From: an uncultured Clostridia bacterium
GTDB taxonomy: Bacteria > Bacillota > Clostridia > Christensenellales > Aristaeellaceae
Assembly: GCA_934631055.1 (NCBI GenBank)
Contig: CAKTXP010000058.1
Location: forward strand, 1-12,242
DNA length: 12,242 nt
Reading direction: 5' to 3'
Part shown: one piece after another, positions 7,229 to 12,242 of the stretch
Layout of the letters: each line of letters begins with the position of its first letter
How positions within the stretch are numbered: position 1 is the stretch's first letter
Program-made: the position numbers and the translations under genes
The notes under the pieces: model-generated
Told to the model about the DNA's origin: nothing
Seen by the model: the letters and a program-made list of their open reading frames with translations, nothing else
Database searches by the model: none

Positions 7229-7834
7229 ATGATCGACTTTATAGAGGGAACGGTAGAGAGCAAAGCGCCCGGCGAGCTGGTTCTCAGCGCGGGCGGCGTG
7301 GGCTTCCTGCTGATGTGTTCCAATACGACGCTGGCGGAGGCGCCCGCCAAGGGCGAAAAATGGCGCTGTCATACCGTGTTCAACGTTCGCGAAGACGCGA
7401 TGGAGCTTTTCGGTTTCGCGACGCGGCAGGAGCGGGCAATGTTCAAGCGGCTCTGTCAGGTGACGGGCGTCGGCGCAAAGACGGCGCTGGGCGTGCTTTC
7501 CGCGATTCCGGTGCGCGACCTGTCCGTCGCCATCGTGACGGGCGATGTGGCGGCGCTTTCCCGCGCGCCGGGTATTGGCAAAAAGACAGCTCAGCGCATC
7601 GTGCTTGAGCTGAAGGACAAGGTAGAGCAGCAGGACATTTCCGCGGCGTCCGCGTCGGGTGCGCCCGCGTCTGCGGCGCTTGCCGGCGACGCGCAGAGGG
7701 AAGCGCAGGCGGCGCTTCAGGCGCTGGGCTACACCTCCGCGGAAGCGGCGCGCGCCATCAATCTTGTACGCGATCAGGCGGACACGGTGGATCAGCTCAT
7801 CATGCTGGCTCTGCGGCAGATCGGGACGCTGTAA
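7229..7834 (+). CDS. ruvA: Holliday junction DNA helicase subunit RuvA
   Basis: Junction-recognition subunit: RuvA tetramers hold the four-way junction open and load RuvB hexamers for branch migration. The 201 residues fit the family's 190-205. Seen: N-terminal OB-fold (MIDFIEGTVE to REDAMELFGF at 54-63), two helix-hairpin-helix motifs, VTGVGAKTA at 78-86 and APGIGKKTA at 113-121, and after an Ala/Ser-rich linker (137-153) the C-terminal RuvB-contacting domain AQREAQAALQALGYTSAEA. Start ATG 7229 has GGGAGGAAAGGA directly upstream. In many Firmicutes ruvA and ruvB are nearly contiguous; here about 710 bases separate them, taken up by two palindrome arrays and a DUF4250 gene. No separate promoter was found, so transcription probably continues from ruvC. 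Confidence 0.98.
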   Translation: MIDFIEGTVESKAPGELVLSAGGVGFLLMCSNTTLAEAPAKGEKWRCHTVFNVREDAMELFGFATRQERAMFKRLCQVTGVGAKTALGVLSAIPVRDLSVAIVTGDVAALSRAPGIGKKTAQRIVLELKDKVEQQDISAASASGAPASAALAGDAQREAQAALQALGYTSAEAARAINLVRDQADTVDQLIMLALRQIGTL

Positions 7835-7847
7835 GGGCGGGGGACGA

Positions 7848-8009
7848 TTGGGACTCTGTCCCAAACATCCGGGAAACTCACATAGAAACGCAAGCGTTTC
7901 TTGTGATTTCCGATTTCCATCATGCTGAATCCCGCACAGCGGGCGCATGATTCCAATCCCACCAAGAACCTGAGGTTCTTGGATTTCCCGTTTCGCTTCG
8001 CGGCGGTTT
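7848..8009. repeat. Palindrome array B (between ruvA and the DUF4250 gene)
   Basis: The array starts 13 bases after the ruvA stop. In order: TTGGGAC/GTCCCAA, loop TCT (7848-7864); a long hairpin (7872-7911) of three stacked stems GGAAA/TTTCC, TCACA/TGTGA and GAAACGC/GCGTTTC with a two-base loop; a two-tier hairpin (7919-7951) of ATCATGC/GCATGAT around CCCGC/GCGGG; arms CCAAGAACCT (7962-7982); and TTCGCTTCGCGGCGGTTT (7992-8009), the reverse complement of a module in arrays C and D. The first hairpin keeps its pairing relative to array A through a G-C to A-T exchange. No T-runs follow the stems. Confidence 0.9.
7866..7989. repeat. 124-bp exact direct repeat, copy 1
   Basis: This block is identical at all 124 positions to 9620-9743, same orientation, 1754 bases away. 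It contains the long hairpin, the two-tier hairpin and the CCAAGAACCT palindrome of array B. A related but diverged copy of the first two lies inverted between them at 8391-8480. Confidence 0.95.
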
Positions 8010-8024
8010 GAATGAACTTGGGAG

Positions 8025-8046
8025 AATGATGCGCATGCGCATCATT
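8025..8046. promoter_or_regulatory. 22-bp perfect palindrome upstream of the DUF4250 gene
   Basis: The arm AATGATGCGCA is followed immediately by its exact reverse complement, with no central spacer, ending 58 bases before the chosen DUF4250 start. Unlike the neighbouring hairpins it has no loop and would form a poor RNA hairpin at its centre. It therefore looks more like a DNA-binding dyad, for example an operator. It could also be one more module of the array. I see no convincing promoter next to it. Confidence 0.6.
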
Positions 8047-8104
8047 TGATGTTAAAACCGGTGCAAAGCAAATGAAATTTAAAATAGATGATTTGGAGAT
8101 AGAA

Positions 8105-8287
8105 ATGAACATGAAGCTGCCGAACGATCCGGTGATGCTGCTCAGCGCGGTCAACATGAAGCTGCGCGACCAGTATGCTTCCCTTGACGACCTCTGCGAG
8201 GATTTTCATATCCCGCGCAAGGAAATCGAGCAGAAGCTCGCCGAGATCGGGTATGAATACAACAGCGAATACAATCGGTTCGCTTAA
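8105..8287 (+). CDS. DUF4250 domain-containing small protein
   Basis: A 60-residue protein of unknown function, probably cytosolic, without signal peptide or membrane segment. The segment LPNDPVMLLSAVNMKLRDQY, then SLDDLCEDF and a C-terminal YEYNSEYNRF, match the DUF4250 family as I know it from Clostridia (usually ~55-65 residues). The SLDDLCEDFHIPRKEIEQKL part reads like a helix-turn-helix-sized helical bundle, but no nucleic-acid-binding role is established. The frame is open from an ATG at 8072, yet that codon has no ribosome-binding site. ATG 8105 has GGAG (8095-8098) six bases before it and gives the family length; ATG 8111 is a further alternative. It sits between ruvA and ruvB, each side separated by a palindrome array. 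The location hints at, but does not prove, a link to recombination. Confidence 0.88.
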   Translation: MNMKLPNDPVMLLSAVNMKLRDQYASLDDLCEDFHIPRKEIEQKLAEIGYEYNSEYNRFA

Positions 8288-8319
8288 CGGTTGGGGCGGT
8301 TTGAATAAACTGATCATCC

Positions 8320-8518
8320 ATTTATCGCAAAGCGATAAATGAATAATAAACGAATTAAAACCGCCGCGAAGCGAAGAAGGGAGTCTGAGGGGATTGGAAT
8401 CACGCGCCCGCTGTGCGGGGTTCAGCGTGATGGAAATCGGAAATCGTAAGAAACGCTTGCGTTTCTATACGAGTTTCCCGGACTGAAATCCCTCAGGCAG
8501 GTTTGGGCGGCAGCCCAA
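8320..8518. repeat. Palindrome array C (between the DUF4250 gene and ruvB)
   Basis: In order: ATTTATCGC/GCGATAAAT, loop AAA (8320-8340); module ATTAAAACCGCCGCGAAGCG (from 8354), identical for 24 bases to one in array D; an outer stem CTGAGGG-ATT/AAT-CCCTCAG (8385-8395 with 8487-8496) that encloses two hairpins. These are ATCACGC/GCGTGAT around CCCGC/GCGGG (8399-8431) and GGAAA-TCGTA-GAAACGC with its complement (8439-8478). Together they could fold as a three-way junction. The array ends with TTGGGC/GCCCAA (8503-8518), 26 bases before ruvB. The enclosed pair is an inverted, diverged copy of the block in arrays B and D. Confidence 0.9.
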
Positions 8519-8544
8519 CGTTCCCCGTTAAGAAAGGTAGAGCA

Positions 8545-9591
8545 ATGGAAGAAGAAAGACTCGTGATGAGCGGCTTCCGCGAGGAAGAGGACGACCAGGA
8601 AGGCAGCCTCCGCCCAAAGACCCTGCGCGAATACGTCGGTCAGCAGGCGGTGAAGGACAGCCTGAATATCTATATCCAGGCGGCACGGCAAAGGCGCGAT
8701 TCACTGGATCACATCCTGCTGTATGGCCCGCCGGGCTTGGGTAAAACGACGCTCGCCGGAATCGTCGCCAGCGAGATGGGACAGAACATCCGCGTAACCA
8801 GCGGCCCCGCAATTGAGCGCGCGGGCGATTTGGCAAGCCTGCTGACGAATCTGTCCAGCGGCGACGTGCTGTTTATCGACGAGATCCACCGCCTGTCGCA
8901 TGCCGTGGAAGAAGTGCTGTATCCCGCGATGGAGGATTACGCGCTGGATATCATGATCGGCAAAGGCCCGTCCGCGCGAAGCATCCGGCTGGATCTGCCG
9001 AAGTTCACGCTTATCGGCGCGACGACCCGCGCAGGCTCGCTGTCCGCGCCGCTGCGCGACCGATTCGGCATCGTATTCCGCCTGCAAATGTATACGACGG
9101 AAGAGCTGATGAAGATCGTCCATCACTCCGCGGGCGTATTGGGCATACAAGCGGAGGAGGACGGCGTTCGGGAGATCGCAAGGCGCAGCCGCGGAACGCC
9201 GCGAATCGTCAACCGCCTGCTCAAGCGTGTGCGCGACTATGCGCAGGTGCGCGGCGACGGCGTCATCACCAGACAGATGGCGCAGGAGGCTTTGACGCTT
9301 CTGGACGTGGATGATCTCGGACTTGACCGGGTGGACAGGACGATCCTGACGACGATGATGAAGAAATTCGATGGGCGTCCGGTCGGGCTGGACACACTGG
9401 CGGCGACGACGGGCGAGGACGCGGTGACGATCGAGGACGTCGTCGAGCCGTATCTGATGCAGCTGGGATTTATCATGCGCACGCCGCGCGGACGCATCTG
9501 CACGCAGGCGGCATACGACCACATGAAGATCCCGATGCCGCAGAGTTTACAGCCCGGTCGGCTCGACGGTCAGACGAGTTTATTGGATTGA
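8545..9591 (+). CDS. ruvB: Holliday junction branch-migration ATPase RuvB
   Basis: AAA+ motor that forms hexameric rings on both sides of a RuvA-bound junction and drives branch migration with ATP. The product is 348 residues against ~335-345 in the family. Seen: Walker A GPPGLGKT at 61-68, Walker B LFIDEIH at 109-115, sensor 1 GATTRAG at 158-164, arginine-finger region PLRDRFG at 169-175, and the C-terminal winged helix (GLDTLAATTGED to TPRGRICTQAAYDHM). The frame extends 14 codons upstream to 8503, but those codons lie in a palindrome of array C. ATG 8545 has AAAGG seven bases before it and is chosen. It is the third ruv gene here and is followed by queA after array D, a common Firmicute order. 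Confidence 0.98.
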   Translation: MEEERLVMSGFREEEDDQEGSLRPKTLREYVGQQAVKDSLNIYIQAARQRRDSLDHILLYGPPGLGKTTLAGIVASEMGQNIRVTSGPAIERAGDLASLLTNLSSGDVLFIDEIHRLSHAVEEVLYPAMEDYALDIMIGKGPSARSIRLDLPKFTLIGATTRAGSLSAPLRDRFGIVFRLQMYTTEELMKIVHHSAGVLGIQAEEDGVREIARRSRGTPRIVNRLLKRVRDYAQVRGDGVITRQMAQEALTLLDVDDLGLDRVDRTILTTMMKKFDGRPVGLDTLAATTGEDAVTIEDVVEPYLMQLGFIMRTPRGRICTQAAYDHMKIPMPQSLQPGRLDGQTSLLD

Positions 9592-9619
9592 GGGGTTACG
9601 TTTGGGGCGCCGCCCCAAG

Positions 9620-9743
9620 CATCCGGGAAACTCACATAGAAACGCAAGCGTTTCTTGTGATTTCCGATTTCCATCATGCTGAATCCCGCACAGCGGGCGC
9701 ATGATTCCAATCCCACCAAGAACCTGAGGTTCTTGGATTTCCC
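9620..9743. repeat. 124-bp exact direct repeat, copy 2
   Basis: Identical at every position to 7866-7989. Such identity, in non-coding sequence next to copies that have diverged, suggests recent duplication, gene conversion or strong selection. Exchange between the two copies would delete the DUF4250 gene and ruvB. Confidence 0.95.
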
Positions 9744-9761
9744 ACTTTTTGATTTATCGCT

Positions 9762-9789
9762 TTGCGATAAATCTATGATAACGTATATT
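9762..9789 (+). promoter_or_regulatory. Possible promoter inside array D, upstream of queA
   Basis: TTGCGA (9762-9767) and TATATT (9784-9789, five of six to consensus) are 16 bases apart. The -35 lies in the loop and right arm of the TTTATCGC-type hairpin and the -10 in the AT-rich stretch that follows it. Array C has the same hairpin and an AT-rich stretch in the same place but a poorer -10. It may be chance in AT-rich sequence; otherwise queA would be read through from ruvB. Confidence 0.3.
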
Positions 9790-9897
9790 AAAACCGCCGC
9801 GAAGCGAAGATGGGGTCTGGGGACTGGTCCCCAGACGGGGTTTGGGGCGGTAGCCCCAATGTTCCCATTCCCCTAACTATAAGAAAAGAGAGTTTAC

Positions 9898-10923
9898 ATG
9901 AAAACCAGTGATTTTGATTATGAATTGCCGCAGGAGCTGATCGCACAGACCCCTGCTGAGCCGCGCGATAGCAGCCGCCTGCTCGTGTATCATCGCGATA
10001 CCGGCAAGGTGGAACATAAGATATTCCGCGATGTCATCGACTATTTGAACCCCGGCGACGTGCTGGTCATCAACCAGACCCGCGTCATCCCTGCGCGCCT
10101 GTATGGCGTCAAGGAGGGGACGGGCGGAGCCATCGAGTTTCTGCTGCTGCGCCGCCTGAACCTCACCGATTGGGAGGTCATCCTCAAGCCCGGCAAAAAG
10201 GCAAAGCCCGGAGCGCGGTTCGTGTTCGGCAACGGCGAGCTGACCGCGGAGATTTTGACCATCAGCGAGGATGGCGGGCGCACCGTCCGGTTCTTCTATG
10301 AAGGCGTGTTCGAGGATGTGCTGGACAGGCTCGGTCAGATGCCGCTGCCGCCGTATATCCATGAAAAGCTGGAGGATAAGACGCGCTACCAGACCGTTTA
10401 CGCTAAAGTGGATGGCAGCGCCGCCGCGCCGACCGCCGGTCTGCACTTCACGCCGGAACTGCTTGAGCGCATCAAACAGAAGGGCATCGACGTCGTGCCG
10501 GTGCTGCTGCATGTCGGACTCGGCACATTCCGTCCGGTCAAAGAGGACGACGTCGCCGACCATCACATGCATAGCGAATATTATGAAGTGACGCCCGAAC
10601 AGGCGGACGCCATCAATGCCGCCCGCGCGCGCGGCGGACGCATCGTCTGCGTCGGCACGACCAGCGTGCGCACGCTGGAGACTGTCGCGACGGAGGATGG
10701 CATCGTCCATCCCGGCAGCGGTTTCACGCAGATTTTCATCACGCCGGGCGTCAAGATTAAGGCGGTCGATGCGCTTATCACCAATTTCCATCTGCCGCAG
10801 AGTACGCTGCTGATGCTGATCTCCGCCCTGATGGGGCGTGAGAACGCGCTTGAGGTGTACAAGCTTGCGGTTCAGGAAAAATACCGTTTCTTCTCGTTCG
10901 GCGACGCGATGCTCATCGAGTGA
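9898..10923 (+). CDS. queA: S-adenosylmethionine:tRNA ribosyltransferase-isomerase QueA
   Basis: Transfers and rearranges the ribosyl part of S-adenosylmethionine onto preQ1 at the wobble position of tRNAs with GUN anticodons, giving epoxyqueuosine. The 341 residues match Bacillus QueA (~342). Seen: N-terminal MKTSDFDYELPQELIAQTPA, NQTRVIPARLYG at 59-70, RYQTVYA at 163-169, AAPTAGLHF at 176-184, HVGLGTF at 205-211, HMHSEYY at 223-229 and a C-terminal TNFHLPQSTLLMLISA segment, all typical of the family. Start ATG 9898 is preceded by AAGAGAG about five bases away. The usual partner tgt does not follow; the next gene is a degV homologue with its own promoter. No preQ1 riboswitch was found in the leader, which is occupied by array D. 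Confidence 0.98.
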   Translation: MKTSDFDYELPQELIAQTPAEPRDSSRLLVYHRDTGKVEHKIFRDVIDYLNPGDVLVINQTRVIPARLYGVKEGTGGAIEFLLLRRLNLTDWEVILKPGKKAKPGARFVFGNGELTAEILTISEDGGRTVRFFYEGVFEDVLDRLGQMPLPPYIHEKLEDKTRYQTVYAKVDGSAAAPTAGLHFTPELLERIKQKGIDVVPVLLHVGLGTFRPVKEDDVADHHMHSEYYEVTPEQADAINAARARGGRIVCVGTTSVRTLETVATEDGIVHPGSGFTQIFITPGVKIKAVDALITNFHLPQSTLLMLISALMGRENALEVYKLAVQEKYRFFSFGDAMLIE

Positions 10924-10959
10924 CGCAGGCAGATTCCACACTCAAACGCTTTTGTGGGA

Positions 10960-10988
10960 TAGCCAAACGGGGTGGAATCGGGTATAAT
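10960..10988 (+). promoter_or_regulatory. SigmaA-type promoter of the degV-family gene
   Basis: A perfect TATAAT (10983-10988) is preceded after 17 bases by TAGCCA (10960-10965, four of six). The predicted leader is about 50 bases. No clear intrinsic terminator for queA lies before it: the weak dyad ATTCCACA/TGTGGGAT (near 10932-10960) lacks a T-run, so queA readthrough is possible. Confidence 0.6.
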
Positions 10989-11046
10989 CAGATTATCGAA
11001 TGCAACAGATTCGTGCCTGATAATATACACGAAGGAGTGGAGGGAA

Positions 11047-11916
11047 ATGGGTTACAGACTGTTCAGCGATGTGACGGCGGACGTCAGCGAAGAACTGATG
11101 GCGGGCATGCCGCCGGTCGAGCTGGTGCCGATGCAGGTCGAACTGGGTGGAGAGAATTACACCTATGGTCCCGGCGGCAATCTGACGGTCGCGCATTTTT
11201 ACGCCGAGCAGCGCGCGGGCAAATTCGCCAGCACGTCGCAGATCAACCCGATGGTCTATCGGGAGTGCTTTGAAAAAGTCCTCAAAGAAGGCGAGAATAT
11301 CCTTTACCTGTGCTTCTCGTCCGGTCTGTCCAGCACGCTGCAATCCGCAAATCTCTGCGCGCAGGAGCTTCGGGAGGAGTATCCGGAACGCAGGCTGATC
11401 GTCGTCGATACGCTTTGCGCGGCGGTCGGCGAGGCGATGCTCGTCCGCGAAGCCGCCCGAAAGCAGCAGGAAGGACTGAGCATCGAGGAGCTGGCGGCGT
11501 GGGTTGAGGAGAACCGCCTGAAGATCTGCCACTGGTTCACGGTCGATTCCTTTGACCACCTCAAGCACGGCGGACGCGTTTCCGCCGCCGCGGCAGTCGT
11601 CGGCACGATGCTCCAGATCAAGCCGCTGCTGCATGTGGACGAAGAGGGTAAGCTTCGCGTTGCTGAAAAGCCGCGCGGGCGCAAGCAGGCGATTCGCACG
11701 CAGGTCGCCCACATGAAGGAAGGCTGGATGCCGGAGATGGGCAAGCTGGTCGTCATCGGTCACGGCGACTGTCCGGAGGACTGCGAACAGCTCAAACAGG
11801 CTGTGCTTAAAGAGTTCCCGGATGCAGATATCCGCGTGGCGGACATCGGACCGGTCATCGGCGCGCATACGGGTCCCGGCATGCTGGCGCTCATCTATTG
11901 GGGAACGAACCGCTGA
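11047..11916 (+). CDS. DegV family (fatty acid-binding) protein
   Basis: Cytosolic two-domain lipid-binding protein. The best-studied relatives, FakB of Staphylococcus, hand a fatty acid to the FakA kinase for phospholipid synthesis; the role of this copy is not proven. The product is 289 residues (family ~280-290). Seen: N-terminal SDVTADVS, the fatty-acid carboxylate region STSQINP at 62-68, SSGLSST at 91-97, HLKHGGRVS at 171-179 and the C-terminal GPVIGAHTGPG at 268-278, which carries the conserved histidine. The frame opens at 10972, but ATG 11047 is chosen: AAGGAG (11032-11037) is nine bases upstream and the family N-terminus begins here. The upstream codons overlap the -10 box. No fakA-like kinase gene is in the window, and the gene looks like a single-gene unit. 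Confidence 0.95.
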   Translation: MGYRLFSDVTADVSEELMAGMPPVELVPMQVELGGENYTYGPGGNLTVAHFYAEQRAGKFASTSQINPMVYRECFEKVLKEGENILYLCFSSGLSSTLQSANLCAQELREEYPERRLIVVDTLCAAVGEAMLVREAARKQQEGLSIEELAAWVEENRLKICHWFTVDSFDHLKHGGRVSAAAAVVGTMLQIKPLLHVDEEGKLRVAEKPRGRKQAIRTQVAHMKEGWMPEMGKLVVIGHGDCPEDCEQLKQAVLKEFPDADIRVADIGPVIGAHTGPGMLALIYWGTNR

Positions 11917-11924
11917 ATGTATTT

Positions 11925-12112
11925 GTAAAAGTTTTCAAAAATACCGCAGTCCTTTGGTACTGTTAAAGCACAAACGCTGCCCTGTTTGCCTGTGCCGATT
12001 TGTATTCGATGGCGATTGCCGGTCGAAAACCTTCCACAACATAATAAATCAAGGGGAAGTCTGCCCTTTTACAGAAGAGAAAGCAGCTAACCAGCGAAAA
12101 AAGCATATTTGA
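11925..12112 (+). pseudogene. Possible remnant of a small CPVC zinc-knuckle protein
   Basis: One frame stays open from inside degV to a TGA at 12110-12112. Beyond the degV stop it reads KHKRCPVCLCRFVFDGDCRS and later CPF, reminiscent of short Clostridial proteins with two Cys-x-x-Cys knuckles (KRCPVCG.RLFD...). The second knuckle is incomplete, no ATG start or ribosome-binding site exists for the downstream part, and composition is more AT-rich than in the genes. It may be a decayed fragment or chance. The rest of 11917-12118 shows nothing else I can identify. Confidence 0.25.
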
Positions 12113-12118
12113 GTAAAG

Positions 12119-12179
12119 ATAAGCCCTGTATTCTGAAAAAACGCTTGAATGGCGTGTTAGACCAGAATATAGGGCTTAT
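12119..12179. repeat. Large hairpin downstream of degV
   Basis: The arm ATAAGCCCTGTATTCTG (12119-12135) pairs with 12163-12179 over 17 positions with a single G-T pair. The 27-base loop contains a smaller stem ACGC/GCGT (12141-12155). No T-run follows it on either strand, so it is not a typical intrinsic terminator. It could end degV transcription, or mark the edge of a small mobile element or decayed insertion. The remaining 12180-12242 holds no feature I can support. Confidence 0.7.
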
Positions 12180-12242
12180 TATGTCAGAGATTCCCTAAGA
12201 TAAAAGCTCTTTTGCGCAGATTCAAAGCCAGGACTGTCGAAG

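Larger units (their letters stand above)
9602..9859. repeat. Palindrome array D (between ruvB and queA)
   Basis: The longest array, starting 10 bases after the ruvB stop. In order: TTGGGGC/GCCCCAA, loop GCC (9602-9618); three-stem hairpin (9626-9665); two-tier hairpin (9673-9705); arms CCAAGAACCT (9716-9736); GATTTATCGC/GCGATAAATC, loop TTT (9751-9773); module ATTAAAACCGCCGCGAAGCG (from 9787); GTCTGGGGAC/GTCCCCAGAC, loop TG (9815-9836); and TTGGGGC/GCCCCAA, loop GGTA (9842-9859). The array starts and ends with the same boundary hairpin type. No stem is followed by a T-run. About 38 bases remain before the queA start. Confidence 0.9.

Noticed and set aside
7088..7948. 286-codon minus-strand frame over ruvA and array B
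   Set aside because: Arg-rich translation crossing repeats and the antisense of ruvA, so a shadow frame.
8701..9522. Minus-strand frame opposite ruvB
   Set aside because: Antisense of a clearly identified gene. The product shows no domain.
7848..9859. CRISPR array
   Set aside because: The repeats are palindromes of several different sequences with irregular spacing and no unique spacers of even length. No cas gene is present.
9592..9897. preQ1 riboswitch before queA
   Set aside because: No preQ1 aptamer-like C-rich loop and A-rich tail were seen. The leader consists of array modules.
9877..10941. 354-codon minus-strand frame opposite queA
   Set aside because: Complement of queA. It covers the whole gene and its flanks without any start signal.
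12119..12179. Integron attC site, suggested by GTTAGAC in the loop
   Set aside because: The matching left core site is missing and the 7-base motif lies in the loop rather than at the end of the inverted repeat.

Overview
The window is from a moderately GC-rich bacterium. It is most likely a member of the Bacillota, class Clostridia. The reasons are strong Shine-Dalgarno sites, sigmaA-type promoters with 17-bp spacers, tandem AhrC/ArgR-like operators, a DegV-family gene, and a DUF4250 protein, a small family I know from Clostridia. No species can be named from sequence alone.

Layout. Minus-strand half (1 to 6264): the 5' part of typA/bipA (cut by the window start), prfC (release factor 3), a MATE-family exporter and argG. 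Each of matE and argG is followed by a clear intrinsic terminator, and prfC, matE and argG each have their own recognisable promoter. A divergent regulatory gap (6265-6600) carries an argG promoter overlapped by two ARG-box-like sites on one side and a ruvC promoter on the other. Plus-strand half (6601 to 11916): ruvC, ruvA, a 60-residue DUF4250 protein, ruvB, queA and a degV-family gene. This is the usual Firmicute Holliday-junction cluster followed by queuosine synthesis, but here it is spread out by long gaps. The last ~330 bases hold no convincing gene, only a possible zinc-knuckle gene remnant and one large hairpin.

How the genes work together. RuvA recognises Holliday junctions, RuvB is the hexameric branch-migration motor and RuvC cuts the junction. 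QueA carries out the penultimate step of tRNA queuosine synthesis. prfC and typA are paired translational GTPases. ArgG feeds arginine synthesis and appears to be under arginine repression. The MATE pump and DegV lipid-binding protein have their own promoters and look functionally separate.

The most unusual content is non-coding. Four gaps (prfC-typA, ruvA-DUF4250, DUF4250-ruvB, ruvB-queA) are filled almost end to end with strings of short perfect hairpins built from a shared set of modules. The modules are shuffled in order and orientation between gaps. Copies differ by compensatory changes that keep the stems paired, and one 124-base block is repeated without a single difference on both sides of the DUF4250-ruvB segment. 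This looks like a Clostridial counterpart of the mosaic REP/BIME elements of enterobacteria, and is the part of the window I would follow up first.
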